DNA of 40,935 nucleotides from an uncultured Kiloniellales bacterium (GTDB taxonomy: Bacteria; Pseudomonadota; Alphaproteobacteria; Kiloniellales; JAKSDN01): the NCBI GenBank assembly GCA_947258885.1, contig CAMYKD010000059.1:1-40935 (forward strand). Direction: 5' to 3'. Below, in pieces: positions 14,962 to 22,202 of this stretch (positions are counted from its first letter, which is position 1; every line of letters begins with the position of its first letter). The translations under genes and the position numbers were made by a program. The notes beneath the pieces are model-generated. The model did no database searches. It saw only the letters and a list, made by a program, of their open reading frames with translations, and was not told the origin of the DNA.

Positions 14962-16950
14962 ATGGCACCGAAGGTTATCTGGCTCTTCGTGTTCGTCGCG
15001 CTGTACTGGGCCTACTGCATCTTCTGGGGCGTCAAGTCGGCGATGGCGGCGAAGACGGCCTCGGACTACTTCATCGCGGGACGGCGCCTGTCGCTCTGGG
15101 TATTCGTCCTGGCGGCGACGGCGACGTCGTTCTCCGGCTGGACGTTCATGGGTCACCCGGGCCTCGTCTACCGCGACGGGTTCCAGTACGCCTATGCCTC
15201 GTTCTACACCATCACCATTCCCTTCACCGGCGTGCTGTTCCTGAAGCGCCAGTGGATGCTGGGCAAACGCTTCGGCTACGTGACGCCGGGCGAGATGCTG
15301 TCGGACTACTTCCGGGGCGACGCCATACGCATCCTGGTGGTGCTGGTCGCGCTGTTGTTCTCGATCCCGTACCTGGGCGTTCAGCTCGGCGCCTCGGGCT
15401 TCCTGTTCAACGTGCTGACCGACGACCTGATCTCGACCAATGTGGGCATGTGGGTCCTGTCGCTGGTGGTGCTGATCTACGTGGCCTCGGGGGGCCTCAG
15501 GGCGGTGGCCTACGTGGACACCGTGCAGTGCATCCTGCTCGGGCTCGGCATCGTGATCACGGGCATCATCGCGCTCAACCTGGCCGGCGGCTGGGACGCC
15601 TTGAACGCCGGCTTCGCCGAGCTCGGCAAGACCGACGTCGGCAAGTGGGGCGCAACGCCGGACGGCTACAACGCCTACTTCGCCATTCCCGGCGTGATCC
15701 AGTTCACCGCGGGCCTCGGCAAGGAGACGCCGGTCGGCGGGCTGTGGACCGGCATCATGTGCCTGACCTACATGTTCGCGCTGATGGGCATCCAATCGGC
15801 CCCGGCGTTCTCCATGTGGGCCTTCGGCAACCAGTCGCCCAAGCCCTTCGCGCCGCAGCAGGTCTGGGCCTCGTCGTTCTGCATCGGCCTGATCCTGTTC
15901 TTCTTCACCGCGTTCCAGGGCATGGGCGCGCACCTCTTGGGCGCCAACCCGGCGGTGACGGAGGCCGGACTGGGGATTTCGAACGTCCTGGACGGCGCCG
16001 CGATCTCGGCCAAGCCGGACTCGCTGGTCCCGTACTACTTCAACCAGATTGCGGACACCATGCCCTGGCTGGTCGGCATCCTGGCGGTCTGCGCGCTGGC
16101 GGCGATGCAGTCCACCGGCGCGGCCTATATGTCGACGGCCGGCGGCATGCTGACCCGCGATCTCTACAAGCGCTACCTCAACCCGACCGCCAGCCACACC
16201 ACCCAGAAGCTTTTCGGGCGCCTGGGCGTGGCCTTCATCGTGCTGTCGGCCTTGCTGGTGGCGACCTTCTCGCGGGACGCTCTGGTGCTCTTGGGCGGTC
16301 TGGCGGTGGCCTTCGGGTTCCAGATGTGGCCGTCCCTGGCGGCGATCTGCTGGGTCCCCTGGATCACCCGTCAGGGGGCAACCTGGGGCCTGGCGGCCGG
16401 CTTGATCGGCGTGATCTTCACCGAGACCTTCGGCCAGACGATCGCGGGCTGGGTCGGCATCGAGCTGGCCTGGGGCCGTTGGCCCTGGACCATCCACTCG
16501 GCCGGCTGGGGCATGATCCTGAACCTGGCCGTGTGCATCCCGGTCTCGGCCATGACCCAGAACTCCGAGGACAGGGCCCACCGCATGAAGTACCACGGCT
16601 TCCTGCGCGAGCACGCCAGCCTGTCGCCCGGCAAGAAGGGCTTGGTCCCGGTCGCCTGGATCGTCACCATCGCCTGGATGTTCTTCGGCATAGGGCCGGG
16701 CGCGGTGATCGGCAACGACATCTTCGGCGCGCCTGATGCGGGCGTCGAGGGCTGGACCTTCGGCATCCCCTCGATCTGGGCCTGGCAGATCCTGTTCTGG
16801 CTGCTCGGCGTCGGCATGATGTGGCTCCTGGCCTACAAGATGGAGATGTCGACGGTGCCCGACAAAGAGGTCGAGGCGCTGGTCGAAGACATCGGCGACG
16901 TGGTGCAGACCCCGGCCGCCCAAGCGGGCGCCGGCGGGGCGGGGCGGTAA
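14962..16950 (+). CDS. Sodium:solute symporter (SSS/SLC5 family)
   Basis: 662-residue inner-membrane Na+-coupled symporter with about 13 helices. Family features are the SDYFIAGRRLS motif after helix 1, ATATSFSGWTFMGHPG in helix 2, the VASGGLRAVAYVDTVQ segment, and AMQSTGAAYMSTAGGMLTRD (the SSS signature region). It is longer than PutP/ActP because of an extra loop and C-terminal helices; the tail is Ala/Gly rich. A GGGGGA lies 8 bases before the ATG. It is divergent from the ScfR-like regulator/kinase operon and ends in a strong terminator, so it is a monocistronic target of that system (inference). Likely substrates are short-chain carboxylates, judged only from its partners. Confidence 0.92.
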   Translation: MAPKVIWLFVFVALYWAYCIFWGVKSAMAAKTASDYFIAGRRLSLWVFVLAATATSFSGWTFMGHPGLVYRDGFQYAYASFYTITIPFTGVLFLKRQWMLGKRFGYVTPGEMLSDYFRGDAIRILVVLVALLFSIPYLGVQLGASGFLFNVLTDDLISTNVGMWVLSLVVLIYVASGGLRAVAYVDTVQCILLGLGIVITGIIALNLAGGWDALNAGFAELGKTDVGKWGATPDGYNAYFAIPGVIQFTAGLGKETPVGGLWTGIMCLTYMFALMGIQSAPAFSMWAFGNQSPKPFAPQQVWASSFCIGLILFFFTAFQGMGAHLLGANPAVTEAGLGISNVLDGAAISAKPDSLVPYYFNQIADTMPWLVGILAVCALAAMQSTGAAYMSTAGGMLTRDLYKRYLNPTASHTTQKLFGRLGVAFIVLSALLVATFSRDALVLLGGLAVAFGFQMWPSLAAICWVPWITRQGATWGLAAGLIGVIFTETFGQTIAGWVGIELAWGRWPWTIHSAGWGMILNLAVCIPVSAMTQNSEDRAHRMKYHGFLREHASLSPGKKGLVPVAWIVTIAWMFFGIGPGAVIGNDIFGAPDAGVEGWTFGIPSIWAWQILFWLLGVGMMWLLAYKMEMSTVPDKEVEALVEDIGDVVQTPAAQAGAGGAGR

Positions 16951-16980
16951 GCCCTCCTCACCACGCAATCTATACTCTCT

Positions 16981-17008
16981 GGGGGAAGGCCTTGCCTTCC
17001 CCCTTTTT
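16981..17008 (+). terminator. Rho-independent terminator of the symporter gene
   Basis: A perfect 10-base stem GGGGGAAGGC / GCCTTCCCCC with a 3-base loop is followed directly by TTTTT. It starts 30 bases after the symporter stop and separates it from the small membrane/TPR pair. Confidence 0.92.
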
Positions 17009-17072
17009 CTTTGGCCCGGAGGGGCCCTTCGGAAGTGTTGGCGCGGACGCGTCCGGCCGCTATAGAAGACCC

Positions 17073-17312
17073 ATGGAGACACTCTTCACCAAGGACTACG
17101 TGCTGTTCTGGGCGGCGGCCCTGGGCGTCGCCTTGTTCTTCCCGGTCCGCCAGTTGATCTGGGTGCTCTACATGCGCCGCGCCCACCGCCAGGGAACGCC
17201 CGACGAGGCCGAGGGCCTTCGCCTCAAGAAGCGCGCCGCGGTCACGGCGGCACTGCTCTGCCTCGTCGTCGCGCTGCTCTATACGAACCACTTGTTCGGG
17301 ACCCAGCCATGA
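17073..17312 (+). CDS. Small two-helix membrane protein
   Basis: 79 residues with two membrane helices (about 9-30 and 53-72) joined by a basic cytoplasmic loop. The ATG at 17073 gives a compact, plausible protein; the longer frame upstream reads through the terminator. Its stop overlaps the ATG of the TPR gene (ATGA), so the two are coupled. No family recognised. Confidence 0.7.
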   Translation: METLFTKDYVLFWAAALGVALFFPVRQLIWVLYMRRAHRQGTPDEAEGLRLKKRAAVTAALLCLVVALLYTNHLFGTQP

Positions 17313-17920
17313 ACCCGCGGGTCTTGCGCCGCTTCATCGTCCTCATGGCGCTGCTCACCGTCGGCGCCTTCGTCTTCTGGGACGTGCTCGAGGACTATGT
17401 GCAGCGCGAACCCGGCGACTACTACACCGAAGCCGGCTCCAACCGTCTGGTCGACGAGCTCTACGACGAGGCGTTGGACAACTTCGACAAGGCGCTCGAG
17501 GAGGCCCCGGACCACCGCGGCGCCCTGATGGGCCGGGCCTTGGTGTTCATCCAGACCGAGCGCTACGACGACGCCATCGCGGAGCTCGACTACCTCATCG
17601 ACTATCTGGACAAGACTCTCGAACCCGACGACAAGACCGGATTCGGCGTGCTCGCCGCGGCCCACGCCAACCGGGGGATCGTCCACGACCGGCTGGGACG
17701 CTACGAGCAGGCGCTCGAGGACTACGTCCAGGCCCTCAACACCGACAACGAGACGGTCGAGGGCCCCGGCGTGGTTCACAAGATCCTATACGGCTCCGAC
17801 CGCGTGTCGAGCGTGCGCGACCGGGCGATCTACATCTACGAGCAACTCCAGAAACCGGAGGGCGAGCGGATCCTGCGCATCCCGGAGTTGGACGCCAAGC
17901 AGCGGATGTACAAGCCCTGA
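17309..17920 (+). CDS. Membrane-anchored TPR protein
   Basis: 203 residues: an N-terminal signal anchor at about 9-26, then an exposed domain with tetratricopeptide repeats (YDEALDNFDKALEEAPDH; YDDAIAELDYLIDYL; AHANRGIVHDRLGRYEQALEDYVQAL). It is coupled by a 4-base overlap to the preceding small membrane protein, which suggests a two-protein membrane complex. A short GGGCC-GAA-GGCCC hairpin (17923-17935) follows and may end both this and the convergent gene. Function unknown. Confidence 0.82.
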   Translation: MNPRVLRRFIVLMALLTVGAFVFWDVLEDYVQREPGDYYTEAGSNRLVDELYDEALDNFDKALEEAPDHRGALMGRALVFIQTERYDDAIAELDYLIDYLDKTLEPDDKTGFGVLAAAHANRGIVHDRLGRYEQALEDYVQALNTDNETVEGPGVVHKILYGSDRVSSVRDRAIYIYEQLQKPEGERILRIPELDAKQRMYKP

Positions 17921-17939
17921 CCGGGCCGAAGGCCCTTCG

Positions 17940-18143
17940 TCAGCCGAACTGGACGATGCCGAGCACGTCCTGGAACAGCACCAGGAAGAAGAACGTCGCC
18001 GCGATGCAGCCGAACAGCATCCGCACGAAGTCCGTCTTGCCCTCCGAGTCGCGGTACCTGATGCCGTTCCAGGCGATGAACCCTGTGGCCGCCAGGAACA
18101 CGATGTTGATCGGCATTTCCCACGCGCCGGCGAATTCGAACAT
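17940..18143 (-). CDS. Small two-helix membrane protein
   Basis: 67 residues, with hydrophobic segments at about 11-28 and 41-63. Two GAGGG stretches lie shortly before the ATG at 18143. It is convergent with the TPR gene and downstream of the 154-residue protein on the same strand, 63 bases away. No family recognised; composition and start signal support a real gene. Confidence 0.6.
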   Translation of the reverse strand: MFEFAGAWEMPINIVFLAATGFIAWNGIRYRDSEGKTDFVRMLFGCIAATFFFLVLFQDVLGIVQFG

Positions 18144-18206
18144 GGCCCTCGCGACCCTCGACCGCTGTCAAGACCGTCCGGTTCTACCAGACCCGTCCGC
18201 CTGCGC

Positions 18207-18671
18207 CTAGGGACCGCGGTTGAGTTCGTCCTCCTCGAAATAGGGAGGCAGGACCGAGGTCGCCTCGACGCCCGCGATCTGCCCGACCACGAGGCCCACC
18301 ACGAGCACGGAGCTCAGGATCAGGCAGGCGTAGGTGAAGTGCCGCACGCCGTTGGGAACATGGGTCACATAGTTATGGTCGTAGCGGTGATAGGCCGGGT
18401 CGCGCGAATCGATCAGGTCGATCTCGTCCTGGCGGAGGATGCGCAGGGCAAACTCGCGCGCCCAATGCGGCACCTCGCCGCGCAGCATGTAGCCTTCGAA
18501 CAAGCGGTCGCTGAGGGCCTCCGGCAGGTCCTGGCCGTACCAATCGTGGTAGGCCAGCTGCAAGACCTGGAACTCGCCGGTCTGCAGAATGTTCGCGGCC
18601 TGGGCGACCAGGGTCCGCTCCGGGTCCTCTTCGCGGTCCGGCCGCATCAGGGTTCTCAATAGGCCGTGCAT
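18207..18671 (-). CDS. Hypothetical protein with a C-terminal membrane helix
   Basis: 154 residues. The N-terminal part is charged and helical (about 1-105), with the segment LQLAYHDWYGQDLPEALSD. A single membrane helix follows at about 114-134, then a short acidic tail. The fold looks like a cytosolic domain anchored at its C-terminus. It is upstream of the small membrane gene at 17940-18143 and may be co-transcribed. The start at 18671 lacks a strong ribosome site; an internal ATG (MRPDREED, ninth residue) is possible. Confidence 0.6.
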   Translation of the reverse strand: MHGLLRTLMRPDREEDPERTLVAQAANILQTGEFQVLQLAYHDWYGQDLPEALSDRLFEGYMLRGEVPHWAREFALRILRQDEIDLIDSRDPAYHRYDHNYVTHVPNGVRHFTYACLILSSVLVVGLVVGQIAGVEATSVLPPYFEEDELNRGP

Positions 18672-18822
18672 GTATAAGATGTGGGGACGATCGGCACGGC
18701 GACAATGAGCGCCGGGGTGTGCGCGCCCTCACGATTCCGTGGCGGGCCATTGTGGAGCCGCTTGCCCAACGGCCGCTCGCACCCGGGTGATGTCGAAACG
18801 CCAAGGTCATGAGCCGTCGCGA

Positions 18823-18928
18823 TCCTTCGAGACGGCCCTTCGGGTCGCCTCGGAGGATGAGGAGTCGTTCCTTTGATGAACGTCTTCCTCCTGGTGAGGA
18901 GGCCGCCGCAGGCGGCCGTCTCGAACCA
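18823..18928. repeat. Long imperfect palindrome, dispersed-repeat type
   Basis: Outer arms TTCGAGACGGCC (18826-18837) and GGCCGTCTCGAA (18914-18925) are perfect complements. Inner arms around CCTCGGAGGATGAGGA and TCCTCCTGGTGAGG also pair, so about 100 bases can fold into one hairpin. Palindromes with this TTCGAGACGG and AGGATGAGG vocabulary are common dispersed elements in alphaproteobacterial genomes. It fills most of the 276-base gap between pdxJ and the hypothetical gene. Confidence 0.75.
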
Positions 18929-18947
18929 TGGCGGCCGTACCGAGCCG

Positions 18948-19712
18948 TCAGAAGGCCGCGGCGGTGGTGAGCGCGGCGGGGGCCAGGGCTTCGAGGTACT
19001 TGGCGACCGCGGTCTCGAAGCCCCAGACGAGGGCGTCGGCGGTGACCGCGTGGCCGATCGAGGTCTCGGCGATCCAGGGCGCCGCTTCGATCAGCCGGGG
19101 CAGGTTGTCGAGGTTCAGGTCGTGGCCGGCGTTGAGGCCGAGGCCCGCGGCGCGCACGGCCCGGGCGGTCGCGACCAGCTTGGCGAACTCGGCCTCCCCC
19201 GCGGGCGAGCCGAAGGTCATGCCGTAGGGCCCGGTGTAGAGCTCGACCCGGTCCGCGCCCGTCGCCTTGGCGGGCGCCGCCACGGCCGGGTCCGTGTCGA
19301 CGAAGAGCGAGACCCTTATGCCCTGCGCCTTCAGCCCGCCGACCACCTCCGTAAGGAACGCGGCGTTGGCCGGGATGTCCCAGCCGTGGTCCGAGGTGTG
19401 GGCCTCGGGCGCGTCGGGCACCAGGGTCGCCTGGTCCGGGCGCACCTCGTGGACGAGGTCCAGCCAGTCCGGGCTCGGATAGCCCTCGATGTTGTACTCG
19501 ACCGCGCCGCCGTACTCCTCGCGCAGCAGGGCCGCGAGCGCGCGCACGTCGCTCTTCCGAATGTGCCGCTCGTCGGGGCGGGGATGCACGGTGATGCCCT
19601 GGGCGCCGCCGCGGATCGCCAGGCGCGCGGCCTCGAGCACGGAGGGGTAGCCGATGTCGCGCTGGTTGCGCAGCAGGGCGACCTTGTTGAGGTTGACGCT
19701 GAGCTTTGTCAT
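18948..19712 (-). CDS. pdxJ: Pyridoxine 5'-phosphate synthase PdxJ
   Basis: 254 residues. It condenses 1-deoxyxylulose 5-phosphate with 3-amino-2-oxopropyl phosphate to make pyridoxine 5'-phosphate in the DXP-dependent vitamin B6 pathway. It belongs to the variant subgroup starting LSVNLNKVALLRNQR. Catalytic landmarks are ITVHPRPDERHI (His), VEYNIEG (Glu) and LNAGHDLNLDN (His), and the phosphate-binding end has ETSIGHAV. The cytosolic TIM barrel has normal length. It is divergent from a MocR-type regulator gene 86 bases away, and an ATTGTT-N5-AACAAT operator lies 4-20 bases upstream of its ATG. PLP-responsive control is therefore likely (inference). Confidence 0.95.
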   Translation of the reverse strand: MTKLSVNLNKVALLRNQRDIGYPSVLEAARLAIRGGAQGITVHPRPDERHIRKSDVRALAALLREEYGGAVEYNIEGYPSPDWLDLVHEVRPDQATLVPDAPEAHTSDHGWDIPANAAFLTEVVGGLKAQGIRVSLFVDTDPAVAAPAKATGADRVELYTGPYGMTFGSPAGEAEFAKLVATARAVRAAGLGLNAGHDLNLDNLPRLIEAAPWIAETSIGHAVTADALVWGFETAVAKYLEALAPAALTTAAAF

Positions 19713-19715
19713 GAT

Positions 19716-19732
19716 ATTGTTACCAAAACAAT
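19716..19732. promoter_or_regulatory. Operator copy 1 at the pdxJ start
   Basis: Inverted repeat ATTGTT-ACCAA-AACAAT immediately upstream of the pdxJ start codon, covering its ribosome-binding region. It matches the copy at 19793-19809 in both arms and in two flanking spacer bases. Likely binding site of the adjacent MocR-like regulator. Confidence 0.65.
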
Positions 19733-19792
19733 TTGAGTCTGTGTTCCCTGTATGATACTAATGTCACCGTAACGCCCTGAGTCAACTGAATT

Positions 19793-19809
19793 ATTGTTAT
19801 GGAAACAAT
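19793..19809. promoter_or_regulatory. Operator copy 2 centred on the MocR start codon
   Basis: Inverted repeat ATTGTT-ATGGA-AACAAT, with the regulator's ATG in the spacer. No Shine-Dalgarno sequence precedes the ATG, so the message may be leaderless or the operator may double as the initiation region. A TATGAT -10-like box lies at 19751-19756. Confidence 0.65.
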
Positions 19810-21152
19810 CTGGCAGCCGGACCTGACGGAACGAAGCGGCCCGCTCTACCGCGCCATCGCGGAGCGCCTGGCCGAGGACATCCGCGAGCGCCGGCTCGAG
19901 GCCGGCCAGCGCCTGCCGACCATGCGCATTCTGGCCGAACGCCTCGAGGTCACGGTCGGCACGGTCTACCGCGCCTACGCGCTGGCCGAGACCCAGGGCC
20001 TGGTGGTCCGCCAGATGGGCCGCGGCACCTTCGTGCGCGGCCTGGCCGTGGCGCCGGCGGCCGGGGGCGCGGCGGACAGCACGGCAGAGGGCACAGCGGA
20101 CGGCACGGTCGACCTCAGCCGCAACGAGCCGGTCGAGATCCCGCTGGGCGCGACCCTGCGGCGCACCCTGGCCGAGATGGGCCGCGAGAGCGACCTGGAA
20201 GGCCTGCTCGACTACGGCTTCAGCCAGGGCCAGCCGCGCCACCGCGAGGTGCTGGCGCGCTGGATCCGCCGGCGCGGCTTCGCCGCCGACCCGGAGCGCA
20301 TGATCGTGACCAGCGGCGCCCAGCAGGCGCTGACCATCGCGCTGGGGGCGCTGACCCGGGCCGGCGACACCCTGATGGTCGAGGCGCTGACCTATCCCGG
20401 CATCAAGAACCTGGCGCGGCTCTTCGGGCTCAAGCTGCGGCCGCTTGCCCTCGACCGCGACGGCCTCGATCCCGGGGACCTCCGCGCGGCCTGCCGCGAC
20501 GAGGGCGCCCGCGTCCTCTACTGCATGCCCAACGTGCACAACCCGACGACCGCGACCCTGAGCGAGGCGCGGCGCCGCGAGGTCGCCGAGATCGCCGAGC
20601 GCCACGGCGTCCTGGGCCATCGCCGAGATCCGCCCGGAGCAGACCGTCTATATAAGCAGCCTGTCCAAGACCGTGGCGCCGGGCCTGCGCGTCGGCTCGA
20701 TCACGGCGCCGGCGCGGCTCTACCCGGATCTGGTCGCCGTGACCCAGACGACCAGCTGGATGGCGCCGCCGCTGATGGCCGAGCTCGCCTGCCGCTGGAT
20801 CGAGGACGGCACGGCCGAGGCCCTGGAGCGCCAGCGCGAAGCGGTCACCCGCCGGCTGCACGGCGTCGCCGAGACCGCGCTCGAGGGCGCCGCTTACCGG
20901 CGCGAGCCGCACAACGCCCACCTCTGGCTGCCGCTCGAAGCCCCCTGGTCCGGCGCCGAGTTCGCGGCCAAGGCCGCCGGCCATCGCATCCTGGTGACCC
21001 CCGCCGAGCACTTCGCGATCGATCCCAGCCGCGCCCCCGCGGCCGTCCGCCTCTGCCTGAGCGCGCTCGACGAGGAGCTCTTGTCCGCCGCGCTCGAGAC
21101 CCTGGTCGCGCTGGCCCGCGGCGGCCCCGGCCCGGCCGAGTTCCGCATGTAG
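19799..21152 (+). pseudogene. MocR/PdxR-like GntR-aminotransferase regulator, frameshifted
   Basis: Fusion of a GntR winged helix (residues 1-80; SGPLYRAIAERLAEDI, AGQRLPTMRILAERL, VTVGTVYRAYALAE) with a type I aminotransferase domain, the MocR family of PLP-sensing regulators. The first frame runs to about 20615 (YCMPNVHNPTTATLS present), and the sense then continues in another frame from about 20616 (AIAEIRPEQTVYISSLSKT) to the stop at 21152. The PLP lysine (codon 20667-20669) is kept. The segment between them, which normally has the EDDVYG-type PLP-binding Asp, is missing, so a deletion of several tens of bases that is not a multiple of three is likely, rather than a single-base error. Divergent from pdxJ with two shared operators, it was probably the regulator of pyridoxal-phosphate synthesis. 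A sequencing or assembly fault remains possible. Confidence 0.85.
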
Positions 21153-21315
21153 CCGGCCGCGGGCGGTTTGGAGCAAACGAGCCCATGCACAGTAAAAGAT
21201 CGTTTGTTTTCAAGGGGTTATGGGGTGTCCGGAAGGCAGCGCCGACGCGTAAGCCTTTGAAACAAAAGAATTTTACCACGGAGGCGCGGAGAGCGTAGAG
21301 AACCGAGAAGAGGGC

Positions 21316-21346
21316 TTGGTTTGCGCGTAGAGCGCGCGAAAACCAA
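21316..21346. repeat. Hairpin inside the repeat spacer
   Basis: TTGGTTTGCGCG pairs with CGCGCGAAAACCAA across TAGAG, with two extra bases on the right arm. No T run follows. It sits inside the larger inverted repeat. Confidence 0.55.
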
Positions 21347-21349
21347 AGA

Positions 21350-21369
21350 GGGAAACAGGGACTGGCTCG
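21350..21369 (+). repeat. Unit of a repeat shared with 33710-33820
   Basis: GGGAAACAGGGACTGGCTCG differs at only one position from the first 19 bases of the palindrome arm at 33710-33728 (A for C after GGGAAAC), then diverges. The same core GACTGGCTCG recurs at 33811-33820. See the entry at 33695-33820. Confidence 0.65.
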
Positions 21370-21537
21370 TTTTCGCTCCCGTCCGCGCGCAAGAATTCAG
21401 GTTGTTCCTCTGTGTCTCTGCGCCTTCTCTGTGGTGACCCTTCCCTTTATCCGAAAGCGACGCGGTTCCGGTTTGTTCTTGATAAACGCCTCGGGAAGTG
21501 CTATTGTTCCTATAATAGGGAAATCAGGGAGGCAACC

Positions 21538-22168
21538 ATGGACTCCTTTCAAGTGATCGCGGAGGGTGGCGAGACGCTGATCGCCGGCTGGCTGAGCGTG
21601 ACGCTGAGCGCGGGCCTGCGCCTGCCCGAGGACGAGAGCGAGGAGCGCCGCCAGTTCCTCCTCGAGGGCGCCAAGGCGGCGCTCGAGCAGCTGGCGCCCG
21701 CCGGCGCCTGGCTCGGCGAGCGCCTCCAGGCCGTCCAGTTCCTCTGCGCCCATTCGGCCGCCATGGACTGGCAGGGCCAGGCCAACTCGCCGCACTTGGT
21801 CGACCAGGTCCGCGAAAAAGCCCAGCGCTTCGCCGCCCAGATGATGGCCCTGACCGGCCGCCAGCTCGCGACCCTGGCGCGCCTGCGCGACCAGCGCCGC
21901 CGCGAAGACGAATCCGCCGAGCGTCGGGCCTTGCGCAAGGAGGCGCACGCGACGAACGAGCAACTCGCCCGCGGCAGCGCGTTCACCGCCGAGCTCGAGC
22001 GCATGATGGAACTGGGGGGCGAGGTGGACGAGGCGCCGGAGGCCACGCCACCCACCGTCCCCAGTGCCGGAGCCGCCGCCCGCCCCCGAAGCCAGCTTGA
22101 ACCGCCAGCAGCGAAGGGCGCTGAAACGCCTGGAGAGGCGGGCGGGCCGGCGCGCGGGGGCCGGGTAA
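21538..22168 (+). CDS. Helical hypothetical protein with probable 3' frameshift
   Basis: About 210 residues, largely helical and charged, beginning MDSFQVIAEGGETLIAGW. Start chosen for GGGAGG 6 bases before the ATG. The in-frame reading continues to 22347 and overlaps the convergent gene by 145 bases with a low-complexity Ala/Arg/Ser tail. From about 22045-22065 another frame reads SPVPEPPPAPEASLNRQQRR followed by ALKRLERRAGRRAGAG and a TAA at 22166-22168. That is a natural-looking basic C-terminus and removes the overlap, so a one-base indel (real or sequencing) near 22050 is likely. No function can be assigned; it has no signal peptide or membrane helix. Confidence 0.6.
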
Positions 22169-22202
22169 CGGCGCAGGCCGCGCCGGCGCGCGCGCCTGCC
22201 GG

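Larger units (their letters stand above)
21275..21435. repeat. Inverted-repeat element with ACCACGGAG / CTCTGTGGT ends
   Basis: The left arm starting ACCACGGAGGCGCGGAG (21275-21300) is complementary, with some mismatches, to the right arm ending TTCTCTGTGGT (21408-21435). Arms of this wording are common in dispersed bacterial repeats, often mis-called as short proteins reading FTTEARRA. Between the arms lie a second hairpin (21316-21346) and a GGGAAACAGGGACTGGCTCG unit (21350-21369). This is the main content of the 385-base gap between the MocR pseudogene and the next gene. Confidence 0.7.

Noticed and set aside
21153-21298. C-terminal extension of the MocR first frame to 21298
   Set aside because: After about 20615 this frame is out of register. 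The true C-terminus is in the other frame and ends at 21152; the FTTEARRA end is repeat sequence.
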